A stretch of DNA of 7,357 bases from Candidatus Poseidoniaceae archaeon (GTDB lineage Archaea > Thermoplasmatota > Poseidoniia > Poseidoniales > Poseidoniaceae). How positions within the stretch are numbered: position 1 is the stretch's first letter; each line of letters opens with the position of its first letter. Shown one piece after another: positions 5,817 to 7,357 of the stretch. A model generated the notes under the pieces. That model was given only the letters and a program-made list of their open reading frames with translations, did not search any database and had not been told where the DNA came from. Where the stretch lies: assembly GCA_022424925.1 (NCBI GenBank), contig JAKMGM010000058.1, positions 1-7,357 of the forward strand, written 5' to 3'. A program made the translations under genes and the position numbers.

Positions 5817-6203
5817 ATGGCAAAGCGCTTGTCCAAGGCATTGCGGGGTAAGCGCAGATGGGTTGGCTTCGAATGTTCAGCAGAGTTTGAAGACCGCTCC
5901 TCGTTGAAACACCACTTGGCAACGCTGTGGGAGTCGTTTGGAATACATGCAGAAATCAAATTGATGGACTTCCATTCTGCTTCAAGTGCCGTGTCTTCCG
6001 ATATCGCAGTTGTGTTGGATTCTGACCGAGGCACGGGCTACGGAGTTCTGCAGGTTCCTCATTCGCAATTTTCGCACCTCCGCTCGTACATTGAGGCTGA
6101 CGATTCAATCACTCTTTACAAGGTGCAAAGTTATACCAGCAGCGGAAAAATCCGACTCGTACGTGAACGAATGGGAATGCCAAAGCCACCAAGAAAGCGC
6201 TGA
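5817..6203 (+). CDS. rnp2: ribonuclease P protein component 2 (Pop5/Rnp2 family)
   Basis: Protein subunit of archaeal RNase P, which removes 5' leaders from precursor tRNAs; Pop5 pairs with Rpp30 and supports the catalytic RNA. The 128-residue product has the family layout. A basic N-terminus leads into GKRRWVGFEC (11-20), the first strand, followed by a helix (about 29-42). Then come an IAVVLDSDRGTGYGVLQV strand region (63-80), a HSQFSHLRSYI helix and a final SSGKIRLVRERM strand (108-119), where homologues have SGTI or similar. The tail is strongly basic (PKPPRKR). The start at 5817 is chosen because homology begins there; in-frame ATGs at 5715 and 5766 would add an unrelated leader, and the first lies inside the divergent gene. 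Assignment is by pattern, without a search. A small membrane protein follows on the same strand. Confidence 0.72.
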   Translation: MAKRLSKALRGKRRWVGFECSAEFEDRSSLKHHLATLWESFGIHAEIKLMDFHSASSAVSSDIAVVLDSDRGTGYGVLQVPHSQFSHLRSYIEADDSITLYKVQSYTSSGKIRLVRERMGMPKPPRKR

Positions 6204-6242
6204 TACCACCACATTCATGTGTTCTCGCTCTCACGCTCAACT

Positions 6243-6743
6243 ATGGCTGGCGGTGGCAGTGCTCCTGCAATGAAAATGAGTGATTTGTTCATTCTTCTTG
6301 GCGTGACTTTCCTTGTGGGAGGACTCTTCATTCACGGCCTAGCCAGTGCTGAAACCGTCTCATCGGAAGACGAACCTTACTCATACGGTGCCACATTGCT
6401 TGAAGGTGATTCGTTAGAATTTACGATTGACGCACTTGAGGAATCGAATGTCAATATAGAAATCATCCATGACGATATGGATTCAGTGTATGCTGAGACT
6501 TGGGTTCTTGCTGCGCAGGGTTCAGATTCAGACCGTTTCACGGCAGAGTCAAGTGGGTATTATTCCTACACAGTCGAGTTTCTTCAAGGCGAAGGCGACG
6601 TGTATGTCGATGTCGATCGGCAACTCTTGATTGATTTTATCGTTTATCCGCTCGGTGTACTCTGTCTTGTTTTCGGCCTCTATAAGAGAAAGGATGAGAA
6701 GATGGGCGAATCCATCGACGCAGTACTTGAACCCTCAGATTAA
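6243..6743 (+). CDS. two-helix membrane protein with beta-rich extracytoplasmic domain
   Basis: Not assigned to a named family. From the chosen start it has 166 residues: a hydrophobic segment (about 14-36) that is a signal peptide or anchor, an acidic ectodomain (37-126), a second membrane helix (about 128-147) and a cytoplasmic tail beginning KRKDEK. The ectodomain has a strand pattern, LLEGDSLEFTID, NVNIEIIHDD, RFTAESSGYYSYTVEF, DVYVDVD, loosely recalling GOLD-type beta sandwiches of p24 proteins, whose topology it also shares; this is only a resemblance. No ribosome-binding site marks the start: ATGs at 6219, 6243, 6270 and 6276 are all in frame. 6243 is a compromise, 39 bp after the RNase P gene, with which it may be co-transcribed. 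It ends on the same TTAA as the converging ligase gene. Confidence 0.75.
   Translation: MAGGGSAPAMKMSDLFILLGVTFLVGGLFIHGLASAETVSSEDEPYSYGATLLEGDSLEFTIDALEESNVNIEIIHDDMDSVYAETWVLAAQGSDSDRFTAESSGYYSYTVEFLQGEGDVYVDVDRQLLIDFIVYPLGVLCLVFGLYKRKDEKMGESIDAVLEPSD
6740..6743. other. second shared TTAA holding both stop codons of a convergent pair
   Basis: TTAA here gives TAA to the two-helix membrane-protein gene on the plus strand and TAA to the biotin ligase gene on the minus strand, exactly as at the other convergent junction of the window. Confidence 0.95.
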
Positions 6744-7357
6744 GGTTGAACGTGTTCGACCCAAGCAATGTCTTCACCGTCTCCTACGGTATGCCTGCGA
6801 CTTGATTCATCGATAAGCACAGCCTGTCCGTTCTGATTTATTGAATCAAACTCCATCTGCGTCTTTCTATAGAACGGCTTTCCCAAGTGGTGTAAGGTTG
6901 ATAAGAATGCAAATTGGAATCCAGTAGTTACCTCACGTGGAACAGTCTCTTTGACACCTGTTTTTTGTTCAAACCAGGATGCAACCGCAGCGTGAATTAC
7001 GTTGAGAAATTGTTCTTTCGTTACGCTGGGGTTGACTTCGTTGATGGTCGCAATTGTATACGCATCTTTGACGGTGTTGGTAGAGGAAATGTTGCACCCT
7101 ATGCCAAGAACGATACGTGTTACTTTCCCTCGAGTAGCGCTTTCAATGAGCACGCCTCCAACTTTACTACGGCCCGATTCTGTACGGAGTAAAACATCAT
7201 TTGGCCACTTGAGAATCGACTTTTCCGCGGGAATATCCAAGGCCAAAATTGCCTCGTACAGCGCCAGTCCAGCGCGTAGCTGGAGCACGTTTGGGTTGAA
7301 ACCGCTCTGCTGTTGTCTGACCACCCATGAACCGGCAAAGGCGACGTTTTCGTGAGA
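6740..7357 (-). CDS. birA: biotin-protein ligase, C-terminal part (5' end outside window)
   Basis: Enzyme that activates biotin as biotinyl-AMP and attaches it to a lysine of carboxylase carrier domains; cytoplasmic. The frame is open to the right edge, with 205 visible residues, so the GTG at 7324 is not the true start. Visible hallmarks are a helix LRAGLALYEAI (28-38), the catalytic KWPNDVLL (50-57), KVGGVLIES (65-73) and LGIGCNIS (84-91), all active-site segments of the family. The GRGR biotinyl-AMP loop should lie just upstream, outside the window. The C-terminal 50 residues fit the small SH3-like domain (a GQAVLIDESS strand, then a VGDGEDIAWV strand). Whether an N-terminal DNA-binding domain exists, making it also a repressor, cannot be seen. 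It overlaps the convergent gene by four bases. Confidence 0.93.
   Translation of the reverse strand, partial: SHENVAFAGSWVVRQQQSGFNPNVLQLRAGLALYEAILALDIPAEKSILKWPNDVLLRTESGRSKVGGVLIESATRGKVTRIVLGIGCNISSTNTVKDAYTIATINEVNPSVTKEQFLNVIHAAVASWFEQKTGVKETVPREVTTGFQFAFLSTLHHLGKPFYRKTQMEFDSINQNGQAVLIDESSRRHTVGDGEDIAWVEHVQP

Noticed and set aside
1..7357. Defence island, CRISPR array, tRNA, insertion sequence or prophage
   Set aside because: No regularly spaced repeats, cloverleaf, transposase, integrase or phage structural motif was seen; the genes read as core metabolism, respiration and cell structure.

Overview
The window is most likely archaeal, and resembles marine Euryarchaeota (Thermoplasmata-like, Marine Group II type). 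This placement is an inference. Supporting it are an archaeal Pop5-type RNase P subunit, an FtsZ-family protein, TATA-like boxes set close to a leaderless distance from start codons, GGTGA ribosome-binding sites inside an operon, near-balanced base composition and very tight gene packing. No tRNA, rRNA, CRISPR array, insertion sequence or phage gene was seen.

Bases 1-2891, minus strand: one respiratory operon read right to left. It encodes a secreted, C-terminally anchored protein with a CXCH heme-like motif and a Reeler/choice-of-anchor-like ectodomain; a small two-helix membrane protein; a Tat-dependent Rieske iron-sulfur protein; and cytochrome b, which runs off the left edge. The last three genes follow one another with overlapping or 6-11 bp junctions and the same GGTGA-N6-ATG signal. 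Together they look like a quinol-oxidising cytochrome bc-type complex in which the first gene could replace cytochrome c1.

Bases 2892-3098: a divergent promoter region with a TATA-like box for each direction and three GGGTTC repeats spaced by about whole helical turns. Bases 3099-4357, plus strand: a two-gene unit with a 99-residue TPR protein and a short, divergent FtsZ-like GTPase that keeps the GGGTGTG loop and the catalytic T7 loop but has altered nucleotide-contact loops.

Bases 4354-5733, minus strand: a polytopic membrane protein of about ten helices with an acidic tail, function unknown. A short divergent promoter region follows. Bases 5817-6743, plus strand: RNase P component 2 (Pop5/Rnp2), then a two-helix protein with a beta-rich extracytoplasmic domain. 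Bases 6740-7357, minus strand: the C-terminal part of a biotin-protein ligase, cut by the right edge. Both convergent gene pairs end on a shared TTAA tetranucleotide that holds both stop codons, so no intergenic terminator is possible there.
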